Counted from the stretch's first letter, positions 36,095-45,117 are shown. The stretch is DNA of 64,000 bases from an uncultured Ilyobacter sp. (GCF_963668515.1 NZ_OY764864.1:1459361-1523360); one strand, 5' to 3'. The notes: a model not told the origin generated them from the letters alone. Translations and numbers: made by a program.

Positions 36095-38140
36095 CTACTC
36101 CTCGTCGTCGTCCTTCTTCTCCACCGCGGCGACGATTTGCTGCTGCACGTTCGGCGGGACGACGTCGTAACGGTCGAATTCCATCGTGTAGCTGCCCTGG
36201 CCGCCGGTGACGCTCTTGAGCTGCGAAGCGTATGCGGCGACTTCGGAAAGCGGGACGTTGGCGCGGATGGCGACCTGGCTGCCGGGGAGAATGTCCTGGC
36301 CGAGAATCTGGCCGCGCTTGCCGGCGAGGTCGCGCGTGATGTCGCCCATGAAATCGGTCGGGGCGATGACTTCCATCGTGACGATCGGCTCGAGCAGGAT
36401 CGGCTTGCACTGCATGAAGGCCTTCTTGAAGACCTGCCGTCCGGCGATCTGGAACGCGATGTCCTTACTGTCGACCGGGTGCGTCTTGCCGTCCACCAGG
36501 CTGACCTTGACGTCGACCACCGGACAACCGGCGATGACACCCTTCACCATCTGGGCCCGAATGCCCTTGTCCACACTCGGACGGAACGGCTGGTCGATCG
36601 AACCGCCGAAGATCTTGTCGACGAACTCGTAGCCTTCGCCACGCTCGGCCGGTTCCATGTCGATGAAGACGCGGGCGAACTGGCCGGCACCGCCGCTTTG
36701 CTTCTTGTGCGTGTATTCGACGTACTTCACCGAGCCGGAAATCGTCTCGCGGTACGGGATCTTCGGCGGCTTGGTGTCCACTTCCATCTTGAAGTAGCGT
36801 TTCATCTTCGCCCGCAGGACGGTCAGGTGCAGATCGCCCATGCCCTGCATGACCAGCTCGTTGGTCTCGGAATCCCGCTCGTAGTTGAAGCACGGGTCTT
36901 CCTCGGCGAAGCGGTGCAGCGCGACGCTGATCTTCTCCACGTCGCCGCGGGCCTTCGGCTCGATCGCCAAAGCGTACATGGGTGACGGAATCTTGGGCAT
37001 CTTGATTGCGCCCTCGGACGCCTTGTCGAACAAGGTATCGCCGATGGCCACGTCCAGCTTGGCGAAGGCGATAATGTCGCCCGGGCCGGCGCCTTCGATC
37101 TCGGCGTGCTGATCGCCGCAGAGCTTCAGCGGATGACCGGTGCGTTGGCCCTTGCGATCGGTCGCCGTGAAGATCGAACCGTCGCCCTTGAGCGTGCCGC
37201 TGTGGATGCGAGCGACCGAGTACTTGATGTTGCTCTTCGGATCGGTCGTGATCTTGACGACCTGGCAAACGAAGTCCGCACTGGCATCGGGCTCAAGCAC
37301 GCGCTCCTGCTTGTCGTCACCTTCGCCGGTGACCAGGACGCGCTTCTTGCCGTTCGCCGGCGAGGGGCAGCATGACACGATCGCTTCGAGCAGTTCGTCA
37401 ATGCCGATCTCGCCGCGGGCATTGGTGAAAACGATCGGGACCAGGCTGCCGGCGGCGACGGCTTTGGAAATCGCCGGCTTGAGCTTCTCCGGCGAGATTT
37501 CGCCGGCTTCCATGTACGCTTCCATCAAGGCGTCGTCGGTCTCGACGATCGCCTCGACCACGCCGGTGTGGCAACTGGCCACGTCCAGGACGTCGGCCGC
37601 ACCTTCGGCCTTGTCGAGCACGTTGATCATCTTCTTGCCGCCGTCGGCGGGCAGGAAGACCGGGTGGCACTGGGCGCCGAACGTCTCGCGAATGCCGCCC
37701 AGGATGTCTTCGAGGTTGACGTTGTCGGCGTCGATGCGGTTGATGACGATCATCCGCGCCAAGCCGTAGTCGCCAGCAAGATTGAACATGCGGCGCGTAT
37801 TCACGCCAATGCCGCCATTGGCACCGATGACCACGATGGCGGTCTCAACCGCGGCCAGCGAGGCAATCGCCGTGCCGCTGTAGTCGGGCGTACCGGGTGT
37901 ATCGAACGCATTGATCAGGGTGCCGTTATGCTCGATGTGATAGAACGCCGATTCGAGGCTCTGGGCGCGTTCTTTTTCTTCCTCGTCATAGTTAAGCATG
38001 CTCGTGCCATCGTCGACGCTGCCGAGCCGATTGGTCACACCCGCCTTGTGAAGAATCGCCTCACCAATAGAGGTCATTCCGGCACCGGTGTGCCCCACGA
38101 ATGCAACGTTACGAATAGCGGCAACATCTTTAGCGGCCAT
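36095..38140 (-). CDS. EF-G-like translational GTPase paralogue with altered P-loop
   Basis: 681 residues with GGGAGG 8 bases before the ATG. All EF-G domains are present in order: G domain (1-270), domain II (about 285-385), III, IV (GSVKYVEYTHKKQSGGAGQFA) and V (VTMEVIAPTDFMGDITRDLAGKRGQILGQ). The P-loop reads GHTGAGMTS, with Met in place of the invariant Lys, confirmed at the codon level. Switch II reads DTPGTPDYSG, so the catalytic His of DTPGH is also absent, as in other EF-G2-like paralogues. G4 is NRID. GTP hydrolysis may be weak or lost. It is a paralogue rather than the main EF-G. Confidence 0.88.
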   Translation of the reverse strand: MAAKDVAAIRNVAFVGHTGAGMTSIGEAILHKAGVTNRLGSVDDGTSMLNYDEEEKERAQSLESAFYHIEHNGTLINAFDTPGTPDYSGTAIASLAAVETAIVVIGANGGIGVNTRRMFNLAGDYGLARMIVINRIDADNVNLEDILGGIRETFGAQCHPVFLPADGGKKMINVLDKAEGAADVLDVASCHTGVVEAIVETDDALMEAYMEAGEISPEKLKPAISKAVAAGSLVPIVFTNARGEIGIDELLEAIVSCCPSPANGKKRVLVTGEGDDKQERVLEPDASADFVCQVVKITTDPKSNIKYSVARIHSGTLKGDGSIFTATDRKGQRTGHPLKLCGDQHAEIEGAGPGDIIAFAKLDVAIGDTLFDKASEGAIKMPKIPSPMYALAIEPKARGDVEKISVALHRFAEEDPCFNYERDSETNELVMQGMGDLHLTVLRAKMKRYFKMEVDTKPPKIPYRETISGSVKYVEYTHKKQSGGAGQFARVFIDMEPAERGEGYEFVDKIFGGSIDQPFRPSVDKGIRAQMVKGVIAGCPVVDVKVSLVDGKTHPVDSKDIAFQIAGRQVFKKAFMQCKPILLEPIVTMEVIAPTDFMGDITRDLAGKRGQILGQDILPGSQVAIRANVPLSEVAAYASQLKSVTGGQGSYTMEFDRYDVVPPNVQQQIVAAVEKKDDDEE

Positions 38141-38383
38141 GCAAGGGCCTCCCTTCAGGTTCTCAGTTCACTCCGTACGAGCAGATAGAACCGCCAGTAT
38201 AGCAGGAATGGGGATTGTGCCAAGAGGAGCCCGGAACCCAAACTTCCCCCAAACCCCGCACATGAGTGATGCGCATAAGGCGTGCCGTAAGGGCCGTGGG
38301 CACCACAGTCCCTGCAACCCAATATTGAACCTGGTACGGTATGCACCGGAGCAATATCAGGTAGCGTGAACTTCTTGTTCCCC
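38141..38383. other. Intergenic region between the EF-G-like gene and the IS relic
   Basis: No gene is supported. The sequence marks the left border of the RHS/IS island; base composition here is lower in GC than in neighbouring genes. Confidence 0.4.
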
Positions 38384-38780
38384 CCCGAAGCCGCGGTTCC
38401 TCCTCCGCGATCGAGACGTGAAATACGCCCCGGCGTTCGATCGAATCTTTCGCGATGCCGACGTCCGGATCGTAAGAACGCCGGTGCAGGCGCCGAACGT
38501 GAACGCAGTCGCGGAGTCCTGGGTCGGTTCCGTGAAACGCGAATGTCTCAGCCATTTCCTGTGCTTCAGCCGTTCACATCTCGATCACATAGTCGGTAGC
38601 TACGTTCGCTACCACAACACCTATCGCCCACACCAGGGCCTCGATAATCGCACACTACCTCAACGAGCCACGGGACCGCCGGAGATATCTGACTCCGGCG
38701 ATCCCGATGATCTTGCTTGCATTCGTTGCCGCAAGTTCCTCGGCGGCTTGCTGCGCCATTATTATCGCGACGCAGCTTGA
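38384..38780 (+). pseudogene. rve/DDE transposase, 3' fragment
   Basis: The frame begins abruptly at about 38384 (KPRFLLRDRDVKYAP) and ends at a stop at 38780. It carries the second catalytic Asp (RDRD), the Glu region (NVNAVAESWVGSVKREC) and the conserved end of the family (YHNTYRPHQGLDNRTLP, then GLLRHYYRDAA). The first catalytic Asp and the N-terminal DNA-binding part are missing. It belongs to the IS481/IS3-type integrase-core family. The element's right-hand sequence also seeds the repeats listed below. Confidence 0.82.
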
Positions 38781-38965
38781 GGCAACTCACGTCTCGGCCA
38801 TTCTGGCCTTCTCTTTGCGCGACAACTTGCTATCATGCTCGCCCCACTGCTGCTGGAGTGGGCATCGTCGTGCGCTTTGCACCGACCGGCCAACCATTTC
38901 TTGCCGCCCACCATTCTTCCGTAAACCAATCGGAGGGCGATCAACGTTTTGGACCTGCTCTACTT
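38641..38965. repeat. Dispersed IS-3'-end repeat, copy a
   Basis: It includes the transposase end (ATGPPEISDSGDPDDL, then CRKFLGGLLRHYYRDAA) and about 185 bp beyond the stop. It closely matches copy d at 45118-45425 and partly matches copies b, c and e. The hairpin GGGACCGCCGGAG ... CTCCGGCGATCCC near the left end is shared, with compensatory change in copy c. Confidence 0.8.
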
Positions 38966-39190
38966 GAACCCGCGCGACCTGCGCGGCTTGCTACGCCATT
39001 ACTATCGCGACGCAGCTTCAAACTACTCATGCCTTGGCCATTCTGGCCTATCGACTGCACGATATTCTGGTATCATGCAACTGCCGTACCGTGGGATGCT
39101 CATCGCCGTGCGCTTCACATCGTTCGGCCAACCACTTCTCACCGCTCATCATTTTTCCGCGAACGAAGCAGCAGGCGGCATACGCTTAGG
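38966..39190. repeat. Dispersed IS-3'-end repeat, copy b
   Basis: Starts with the GLLRHYYRDAA coding tail and continues through the shared downstream sequence (TTGGCCATTCTGGCC and CGGCCAACCACTTCTC). It adjoins copy a in the same orientation and ends about 65 bases from the stop of the immunity gene at 39256. Confidence 0.72.
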
Positions 39191-39255
39191 AACCACGCTA
39201 CTTGTATCCGCACGACCACCTCAATGCATCGCACGGAAAAGGCCATTCCGCACTG

Positions 39256-39639
39256 CTACAATTTGCGAGGAAGATCACTCCACTCTGCAATGTCATCGAT
39301 AACCGACTTCATCCAGTCCCAGAAGGTCGCACATCGTGTAACAATCTCGTAACCCTGGCCTTGGCTGGTCCATCCTTGTATTACCGTCACCGCATTGGTA
39401 TCGCCCTTGCTAGGCTCAAAGCACGCAATATCATCGCAGTCTTGACGTCTCGCAAAGGCAAGAAGAGCTACCGTGCTCGGTCCCGTAGGCCATTTTTCTG
39501 TGGCACTGAAAACGTCCTCCTCATTCAAGAAGTACCAAGGTTGCAAAGCAGTGAACGGCTCAAAACCAACGAGCCCTCTCTCGACCACCCACCGGTAGGG
39601 TCCGGGTAGATTCTCTGGTTTGGCATTCATGGCTTCCAC
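39256..39639 (-). CDS. Probable immunity protein (SUKH/SMI1-KNR4-like) for the ParB-like toxin
   Basis: 127 residues from a GTG start with GAGGTG 8 bases upstream, only 11 bases after the RHS toxin stop. The sequence follows the SUKH-like pattern: PWYFLNEEDVFSATEKWP, then LLAFARRQDCDDIACFEP, VTVIQGWTSQGQGYEI and a terminal TFWDWMKSVIDDIAEW helix. SUKH-type proteins neutralise diverse toxins of RHS/contact-dependent systems. Assignment as immunity is from position plus pattern. Confidence 0.72.
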   Translation of the reverse strand: MEAMNAKPENLPGPYRWVVERGLVGFEPFTALQPWYFLNEEDVFSATEKWPTGPSTVALLAFARRQDCDDIACFEPSKGDTNAVTVIQGWTSQGQGYEIVTRCATFWDWMKSVIDDIAEWSDLPRKL

Positions 39640-39650
39640 GATATTTCACC

Positions 39651-41522
39651 TCAACGGGGGGGAAGTGTCGGGGGAGTAGTCGTTCCGGTCGGCGGCAAAG
39701 GTGTTCTTTGATGTGCCGCCCGGTAAGCTGCCGCTTCGCCCCATGTCCGTGCAGGCCCAAAGCGTCCAGTCATGCTAGGCGGCAAAGGCTCTGAAGGTAA
39801 GTGAACTCTTGCGGGAATCTCCCTAATACCTAGTTCGAGCGCCACAGCAGCACGCGTATGGTCAACAGTCGTCAATCCGTCGGCCGTCCTAACTACGTCT
39901 ATCGGCTCTCCTGCGTAGCCCCTGGCCGCCATGCTCGCTCGCAGCGCCGCCGCCCGACCGTTACCTCCCGCGCTTGTCTGCGTCCATCTCAACTCGGCCG
40001 GATTGACCTTAATCACGCCCGCTTCATTCATTTGGGCGCTGCGCAGAGACAACAAGTCCTCAGTCGCCGTTGTGGGACGTCCGGGCACAACGGGCGTCGA
40101 AGAACCCGGCACTTCGCCACCCGCCATGCGAGTGACGGCACCAGGGACGACCTGCGCGCCTTTTATGAGCGTAAAGTATATCGCCAAATCGAAACTTGCG
40201 TCTAGCCGACTTACCTTTTCACCCGTGACCGCTTCCTCTCCGCCGCCAATCTGCCAACCGCGTTCAAACGCAAAGTGAAAGGGGTTTATGTCACGCGTCA
40301 AACGATACAACTCAGTCATGTACGATGCAAAAGCGGGATCTTTGAACAGTAGGAGCCACATGATGCGGCGTCGCGTTGCGTAAGTGGCTTCGGCCTGATA
40401 CCGGTAGGGTAGCCCTAAACCCGCGAACTCGTTATCCGCGCGTTCTTTCAGTCCCGCGGAGAGGGTCTCCTCTGTCCAAGGTGAACCATATTCCGCCCCA
40501 CCGATCCAGTTGAGAAGAGCCAACTCACCGGCGGTAAGCGGAGTAATCTGCTTCTGTGAGCTTCTCCGTAGTTCCCAGCTCATTTCCGCGATATCCGCGA
40601 CCTTGACCTCTCCCTTCTCCTGCAAGATTTCCCCTATGCGCTCCATAATCCAAAGGCCCATCGGGTCGCGGTTCACCGTAGAGTTCGAACCGAACGCCTC
40701 ATACAAATTCGCCCCATCCGTATATCCGCTGGGATCGCGTTGCAGCCAGCGGGCATGGGCCGGGTCGTAGTAACGCGCCCGGAAGTAGTACAGCACCTTC
40801 CCGTCGCTCAGCACGTCCACCGAACGACCGTGCAACGCGAACGTCCCCGTTGGCGGCGTGGACGACGCCCGGCTGCGGGTGATCGCGCACGCCGCGTCGG
40901 GCTCCTCGTCCGCCGTGCTCTGGCAGTATTCCACACCCTCCCAGTCGTCCGCATCGATCACCCCGTCGCTCACGCCGGCGGCGTCGAAATCATGCACCGC
41001 CCGGCAATTCACGCCCGTCCGCCCGAAGCAATGCTGGAAACGCATCAGATCATGCAGGTCAACGTCCAGATCTGCGTCCGCATCGTGGTGATATCCCGAC
41101 GGCCCCGGCGGCTCCGTGAACGATCCGCTGGTGTCATAATCCAGCCGCGTAACCGTCCCGTCGGAGCTACCCGAGCCGATAATCGACCCGTTCTGGCCCG
41201 GCAGGTGATACGTAAACGAACCGCCCCGCTTCGCGGCACCGACCGTGTACGTCGCCACCGGCTCATCGATCTGCTGCGTGCCGTTGACGTGATAACGCGT
41301 GAGCGCATCCGCCCCGTCACGCTCCTCGATCACCGTCATACCGTCGTGGTAGTACCGCACCGTGACGGCATCATTCGGATCGTCCGGATCAAACACCGCC
41401 TCAATCCGACGACCCAACGCGTCGTACGCGTAACGCACCAACGACACGTCCCCCACCGTCTGAATCTCTACCAGCCGATCAAACTCATCGTAAAAATACT
41501 GACGACCGTCTGAAGTGTTCCA
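39651..41522 (-). pseudogene. RHS protein, 5'-truncated, with ParB-like toxin tip
   Basis: The RHS-like reading frame begins at about 41522 (WNTSDGRQYFYDEFDRL); an in-frame stop lies just upstream inside the repeat, so the long YD-repeat N-terminus is lost. A GTG at 41456 could still start a 601-residue product. YD repeats are interrupted by a dockerin/EF-hand-like insertion (HHDADADLDVDLHDLMRFQ ... GVSDGVIDADDWEGVEYC). The core end is YYFRARYYDPAHARWLQRDP ... VNRDPMGL. The C-terminal tip (INPAEL-type VNPAELRWTQTSAGG, EPIDVVRTADGLTTVDHTR) resembles a ParB/Srx-like nuclease toxin. The immunity gene follows at once. Confidence 0.75.
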
Positions 41523-41565
41523 AAAGAAACGGGGCCGCCGGAATCACTTAGATCCCGACGGCCCC
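41522..41565 (-). terminator. Intrinsic terminator after the zinc-ribbon immunity gene
   Basis: On the minus strand GGGGCCG ... CGGCCCC closes a hairpin that is followed by GTTTCTTTTGG. It separates the RES toxin/immunity pair from the RHS fragment. It is the copy c version of the hairpin seen in repeats a and d, with paired base changes that keep the stem. Confidence 0.65.
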
Positions 41566-41680
41566 AATGATCTTGCTTGGATTCGTTGGCGCGAGTTTCT
41601 CAGCGGCATGCTGCGCGCTGCGCAGCTTTGGACGAGTCGCATCTCGACTATTCTGGCCCCGGGCAGGGATCCGCCCAGTG
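41531..41680. repeat. Dispersed IS-3'-end repeat, copy c
   Basis: A diverged copy. The plus-strand reading GPNDLAWIRWREFLSGMLRAAQ matches DPDDLACIRCRKFLGGLLRHYYRDAA of copies a and d in order. It is cut off after about 150 bp and lies exactly between the 5' end of the RHS fragment and the 3' end of the next immunity gene. Confidence 0.65.
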
Positions 41681-41681
41681 G

Positions 41682-42128
41682 TCAGGAAGAGGGTGAAGAT
41701 CCTCGTTTCTGCAAATCCTCGCGAATGCGTTCACGGCGTTCCGCCAGACTCAACTGTGACCATTCACAGTGCGTAACCGATGAAACCTCTACAGTGGCGG
41801 GCGGATCGGCAGGTCTCCATGACGTATATCGGTAACCACAAGAAGGACACGTTGGGCGTCGGCCGATCCGAAACCGTGTACCATCGGGCGCGAGATCACA
41901 TGTTGCACCAAATGCGTACTGAGTCGCGTCAACACGCTCTGTTTCCGAAACCAGATCTCTAACGAATTCTGCACATTCTTGGAATACCGAATCTTCAATT
42001 GCGTTGCAGTACGCGGTATGCTCGGCTTTGTCGCTTCGCAAAGCGAACATCCCGTACACCGACAATACCGGTGCGGTACTCTCATTCCCGCAGTTCGCAC
42101 ATTTAAACGTGTACAGGGGCAATCTCAT
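41682..42128 (-). CDS. Zinc-ribbon immunity protein for the RES-like toxin
   Basis: 148 residues. The ATG overlaps the toxin stop (ATGA), the tight coupling typical of toxin/immunity pairs. Two CxxC pairs (FKCANCGNE near residue 10 and PTCPSCGYR near residue 95) form a split zinc ribbon. The sequence between (YGMFALRSDKAEHTA ... YAFGATCDLAPDGTRFRIG) follows the pattern of proteins found next to polymorphic toxins. I cannot name an immunity family with certainty. Confidence 0.7.
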   Translation of the reverse strand: MRLPLYTFKCANCGNESTAPVLSVYGMFALRSDKAEHTAYCNAIEDSVFQECAEFVRDLVSETERVDATQYAFGATCDLAPDGTRFRIGRRPTCPSCGYRYTSWRPADPPATVEVSSVTHCEWSQLSLAERRERIREDLQKRGSSPSS

Positions 42129-42973
42129 CGCGTCACCGGACTCACCATTTGCGGAACAAGAAGCGTATCGAAATCGGAGAGTATTGCAAGGTTTGCCCCT
42201 TCCACGCGTACGGACGGAAACCTGATGGCGTTGAAGCCGGCCTCACGGGCTCGAGCACCAATGGAAATGGTTGCGTCAGTAATTTCCCCACCTACGTAGC
42301 CCCAGCGCGCGGCCGTTGCAGCATCAGACAGATCCAACACCTTCATCGCGTCAACTTTGAGCGCATACCTAATACCGTACGCGGCCTCGATACCGTGATG
42401 CGCTAACTCAGCCACGGCCGTCCCGGGTTTCTCTGCTAAGTAGAACGCTCGTCCAAAGCGTGCTCCTGCGTCAAAGTACTGCGGGTCGATGCCTGCGAGT
42501 ACGCTTCGAGCAATATCGGCATTCTTAACCGCATGGTATCCTTGCGCCGCCTCACTAAGCCGCTTCCCCTCGCGACTGAGCGCATGGAACGTTCCTGAAC
42601 CCGAATCGAAACGGCCCAGCACGCTCCCTGACGAATCGATGATCTTCACGGTCCCGCGACTGACCAAAGGCAGAAAGGCCAACGCGGTCGCCCAATTGGC
42701 TTTCCCTTCGCTGATATCCGAGATCGTCATCACCCAATCAGCGCCTTCGTTGGCCACGGTGATGCCGGCCAGGTACAACTCAGACGCCATCGCAACGTAG
42801 GCCGCACCTTCTCTGAGGCCTTGCTGCATGTGCTCACGATAAGCGGCCGCGTGAGCTTCCAGATCCCCGGCTTTCAGCGCCTCATCTTGCATCCAACGCC
42901 GGTAGATCCATTGCACATCTGGGTGATTGAGGGCCTCGAACAGTGCCGGGTGCCATCTATGAGCGAGTCTCTG
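42125..42973 (-). pseudogene. RHS toxin tip with RES-like (NAD-degrading/ADP-ribosyl fold) domain, N-terminal part missing
   Basis: The frame is open from about 42973, where an in-frame stop and IS110-linked sequence begin. A GTG at 42916 could start a 263-residue product. A helical pre-toxin segment (MASELYLAGITVANEGADW) leads to a RES-like domain: YFDAGARFGRAFYLAEKPGTAVAEL, then MKVLDLSDAATAARWGY and SIGARAREAGFNAIRFPSVR, ending GANLAILSD. RES-domain toxins deplete NAD. The RHS shell is absent, so delivery is lost unless it recombines onto another RHS gene. Confidence 0.7.
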
Positions 42974-43277
42974 TCAACCCCTCCGGTGCTCTCCGGTTGG
43001 GGTTTTGAAGCCGGGGTTTCAGGGGCGGAGCCCCTGCCGGTTGTTTACTGGCACGCGTTTCCGTCAAGCGGTCGGCGGGCGTTTTTCGGGATTGTCCAAC
43101 CATCTATTCGGCGTCGTCCTGCTGAACGCGCCATGAAGTATTTGCGGTCGGCCTCATTCATGCCCGCGACGGATCCGACCCATACGGGCCGCCTGTCATG
43201 GCACCACGGCGAGGTTCGACCCATCAATCCCGCGTCCCACTGACGGCCGGTGTTTCTCACGCCAACCCCAAGGCGGC

Positions 43278-44309
43278 TCAGGCCGCCTCGGTCGCCGCCG
43301 TCTCCTTCAATACACGCCAAGCTTCGCCGGCGCGCAGCATCGCGTGCATGCACCGCACCAGGTAGTGGGCCGTCGCCACCAACGCGATTTTCTTTCGGCC
43401 CGGATCGCCATGCTGAACACGTTCGAAGTAGGCCCGCACCCGCCGGTCGCGACGAATGCCCTGCCACGTCGCTTCGGTCAACAGACGCCGAACCGTCGCC
43501 GGACCTTCACGCGTGATGTGTCCCAGGTGATTGCGATCGGCGCTTTGATCCTGCTGGGGAACCAGTCCGAAGTAACTCCCCACGCACCGATTGCGACGGA
43601 ACCGCCGCGGGTCGCCGATATACGCCACGACTGCTTCGGCCGTGCGAGGGCCGACACCTGGAATGGTTCGCAGCAGCTGCACGCCAGGGTGCTTCGCGCC
43701 GATCTCGTTGAGCCGACGCTCGACACGCTGTAGCGTCGCTTGCTGACGTTCCAGATCATCCAGCAGCAGGTCGCGATCCAACTCGGCCTCTGCCGCCGGA
43801 AAGGTCAACTCACGCAGCCACGCCAGCCCCTTCTTCGTCCACAGTCCAAGCCGATGCGGCGCCGCGACGCCCTGGCCTCGCAAGAGTCCTCGCAACCGGT
43901 TCTTCGTGCGTGTCCGGTCCGTCAGGCGACGCTGACGCATCTCGATCAGTCGGCGCCAGTTGCGATAATCGAGGCTGGGAACGTAGACGGTCGGCACTTC
44001 GCCCAGATGCAACAGCAACGCCAGCTTGCGCGCATCGACCCGATCGTTCTTGCGTTTACTGCGGAAAATCAGTCGAAGATGCCCCGGGTGGGCCACTAGC
44101 ACACGCTGGGCAACTTGGCTGAGCTTGTCGTAGAGCGTCCCGTAGCCCAGCGACGCTTCGTAGCAGATCTGCCGCGGCTCGGGCTGCTGCTGGAGAAACG
44201 TCACCAGCTCCGACGTCTTGAGCCGCACTTCGTTAACCCGTTGGCCTTGTGCGTCGAGGATGCACACGTTGGAATACCTATAGTGAACGTCAATGCCGAT
44301 CGAATACAT
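43278..44309 (-). CDS. IS110-family transposase (DEDD recombinase)
   Basis: 343 residues from the ATG at 44309 with AGGAGA 6 bases upstream. The RuvC-like N-terminal domain shows the DEDD order: IGIDVHYRYSNVCIL, YEASLGYG and KNDRVDARKLALLL. The C-terminal Tnp domain has the helix-hairpin-helix TIPGVGPRTAEAVVAYIGD and the catalytic Ser-type region (NRCVGSYFGLVPQ). IS110 elements lack terminal inverted repeats and are guided by a bridge RNA encoded in the element. The element borders cannot be set by eye; the toxin fragment's truncation at 42973 suggests one end is near there. The gene looks intact. Confidence 0.9.
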   Translation of the reverse strand: MYSIGIDVHYRYSNVCILDAQGQRVNEVRLKTSELVTFLQQQPEPRQICYEASLGYGTLYDKLSQVAQRVLVAHPGHLRLIFRSKRKNDRVDARKLALLLHLGEVPTVYVPSLDYRNWRRLIEMRQRRLTDRTRTKNRLRGLLRGQGVAAPHRLGLWTKKGLAWLRELTFPAAEAELDRDLLLDDLERQQATLQRVERRLNEIGAKHPGVQLLRTIPGVGPRTAEAVVAYIGDPRRFRRNRCVGSYFGLVPQQDQSADRNHLGHITREGPATVRRLLTEATWQGIRRDRRVRAYFERVQHGDPGRKKIALVATAHYLVRCMHAMLRAGEAWRVLKETAATEAA

Positions 44310-44420
44310 GTGGGTCTCCTGTGTTGATCTGGGGCGACCATATGCCGACCCCGAACGTATCTCACAGGAGACTCGCTTCATAGCTTCATGCCCACGCGGC
44401 CGTATGCGTGGGCATGCTAC
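44310..44420. ncRNA. Structured leader upstream of the IS110 transposase, candidate bridge RNA region
   Basis: Perfect 10-bp arms GTCTCCTGTG (44314-44323) and CACAGGAGAC (44363-44372) form a stem that covers the transposase ribosome site. An 11-bp hairpin CATGCCCACGC/GCGTGGGCATG (44387-44416) follows. In the IS110 group the bridge RNA lies in the non-coding part 5' of the gene, which makes this stretch a candidate. No binding loops were verified, so this is inference. Confidence 0.4.
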
Positions 44421-44542
44421 CTCGTACCCCGACAACGCCACAAAGTTCGCAAGCCAAGAATAGGTGACTGTCCAGAACGCCATCAAGTTAGCCCGTAAGT
44501 CTGCGCCAGCAGCGCACTTACAATCACTTGCGCATTAAAGGA

Positions 44543-44675
44543 CCTCCTGTGAAGATGTTGGTGTTCAAGTCAATACCAACACAGGAGGCCAAGGATGGCA
44601 CGCAGTATCGCCGGGGCGCTGCAGCAGATCAAGGATGAACTTCACAAACACGTGACGCCCAGTGACATCTTCTCG
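44543..44675 (+). mobile_element. Relic of an IS4-type element (left end and transposase N-terminus)
   Basis: An ATG at 44595, with GGAGG upstream, starts MARSIAGALQQIKDELHKHV followed by TPSDIF. As I recall it, that is the N-terminus of IS4-type transposases common in Planctomycetota. Upstream, CCTCCTGTG (44543-44551) and CACAGGAGG (44580-44588) form an inverted pair. The similarity stops after about 25 codons, where another gene fragment begins on the opposite strand. Confidence 0.55.
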
Positions 44676-44749
44676 GCTTGGGCGAGTTCGGCAGTGAGGG
44701 CCAAGAGGACGGTACAAAGCAGTGTCTTGAGGATGCACTGGTATCGCAT
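44666..44749 (-). pseudogene. 5' fragment of a secreted-protein gene, cut by the IS4-type relic
   Basis: The ATG at 44749 has GGGAGAG about 6 bases upstream and begins a convincing signal peptide (RYQCILKTLLCTVLLALTAE, cleavage near LAQAE). After about 28 residues the frame meets the IS relic and stops. The rest of the gene is not in the vicinity. Confidence 0.55.
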
Positions 44750-44789
44750 GTTTCGCTCTCCCTTCAGCAGCGGGTTCCACTCCCCGCTG

Positions 44790-45116
44790 CTATCGAAAAT
44801 CTTGTCGCGCGGGGATGTCCGATTGAACGCCATCCGCATCTTGGATCTTGGTCCCACATTCCGGGCAGCGGCCGCTCACGTTGCCCGTGAGGTTGTAGCC
44901 ACATTGCTGGCATTGATGATTCAAGAATACCGGAGCATGCGGCCACCAGATGATTGCCATTGTGGGGATACCAAACACTGCCATTGCAGGCCAAAACGGC
45001 CACAGTGTGAAGAGCAGCACACCCACGGCCACGACGGTGTACAGGACGCGACCAGTAAACGTCCGCAGACTGAACATCGCATGCACCAGAAATCCAATGG
45101 GCCTCCATAATCCCAT
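44790..45116 (-). CDS. Small membrane protein with C-terminal zinc ribbon
   Basis: 108 residues. Two hydrophobic segments (VLYTVVAVGVLLFTLWPFW and AMAVFGIPTMAIIWW) precede a four-Cys ribbon CQQCGYNLTGNVSGRCPECG. This ribbon is a hallmark of small planctomycete membrane proteins of unknown role. The ATG lies exactly at the border of repeat copy d, and its first codons derive from that repeat; the Met at 45077 may be the original start. It could be an immunity protein of this island, because a related gene lies at 45438-45884. That is inference. Confidence 0.65.
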   Translation of the reverse strand: MGLWRPIGFLVHAMFSLRTFTGRVLYTVVAVGVLLFTLWPFWPAMAVFGIPTMAIIWWPHAPVFLNHQCQQCGYNLTGNVSGRCPECGTKIQDADGVQSDIPARQDFR

Positions 45117-45117
45117 A

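Noticed and set aside
38762..38944. 60-residue minus-strand frame in repeat copy a, with a similar frame in copy e
   Set aside because: The two peptides resemble each other (EKWLA ... RPEWPRREL), but the frame is broken in copies b and d and no ribosome site precedes it. DNA-level repeat similarity is a sufficient explanation.
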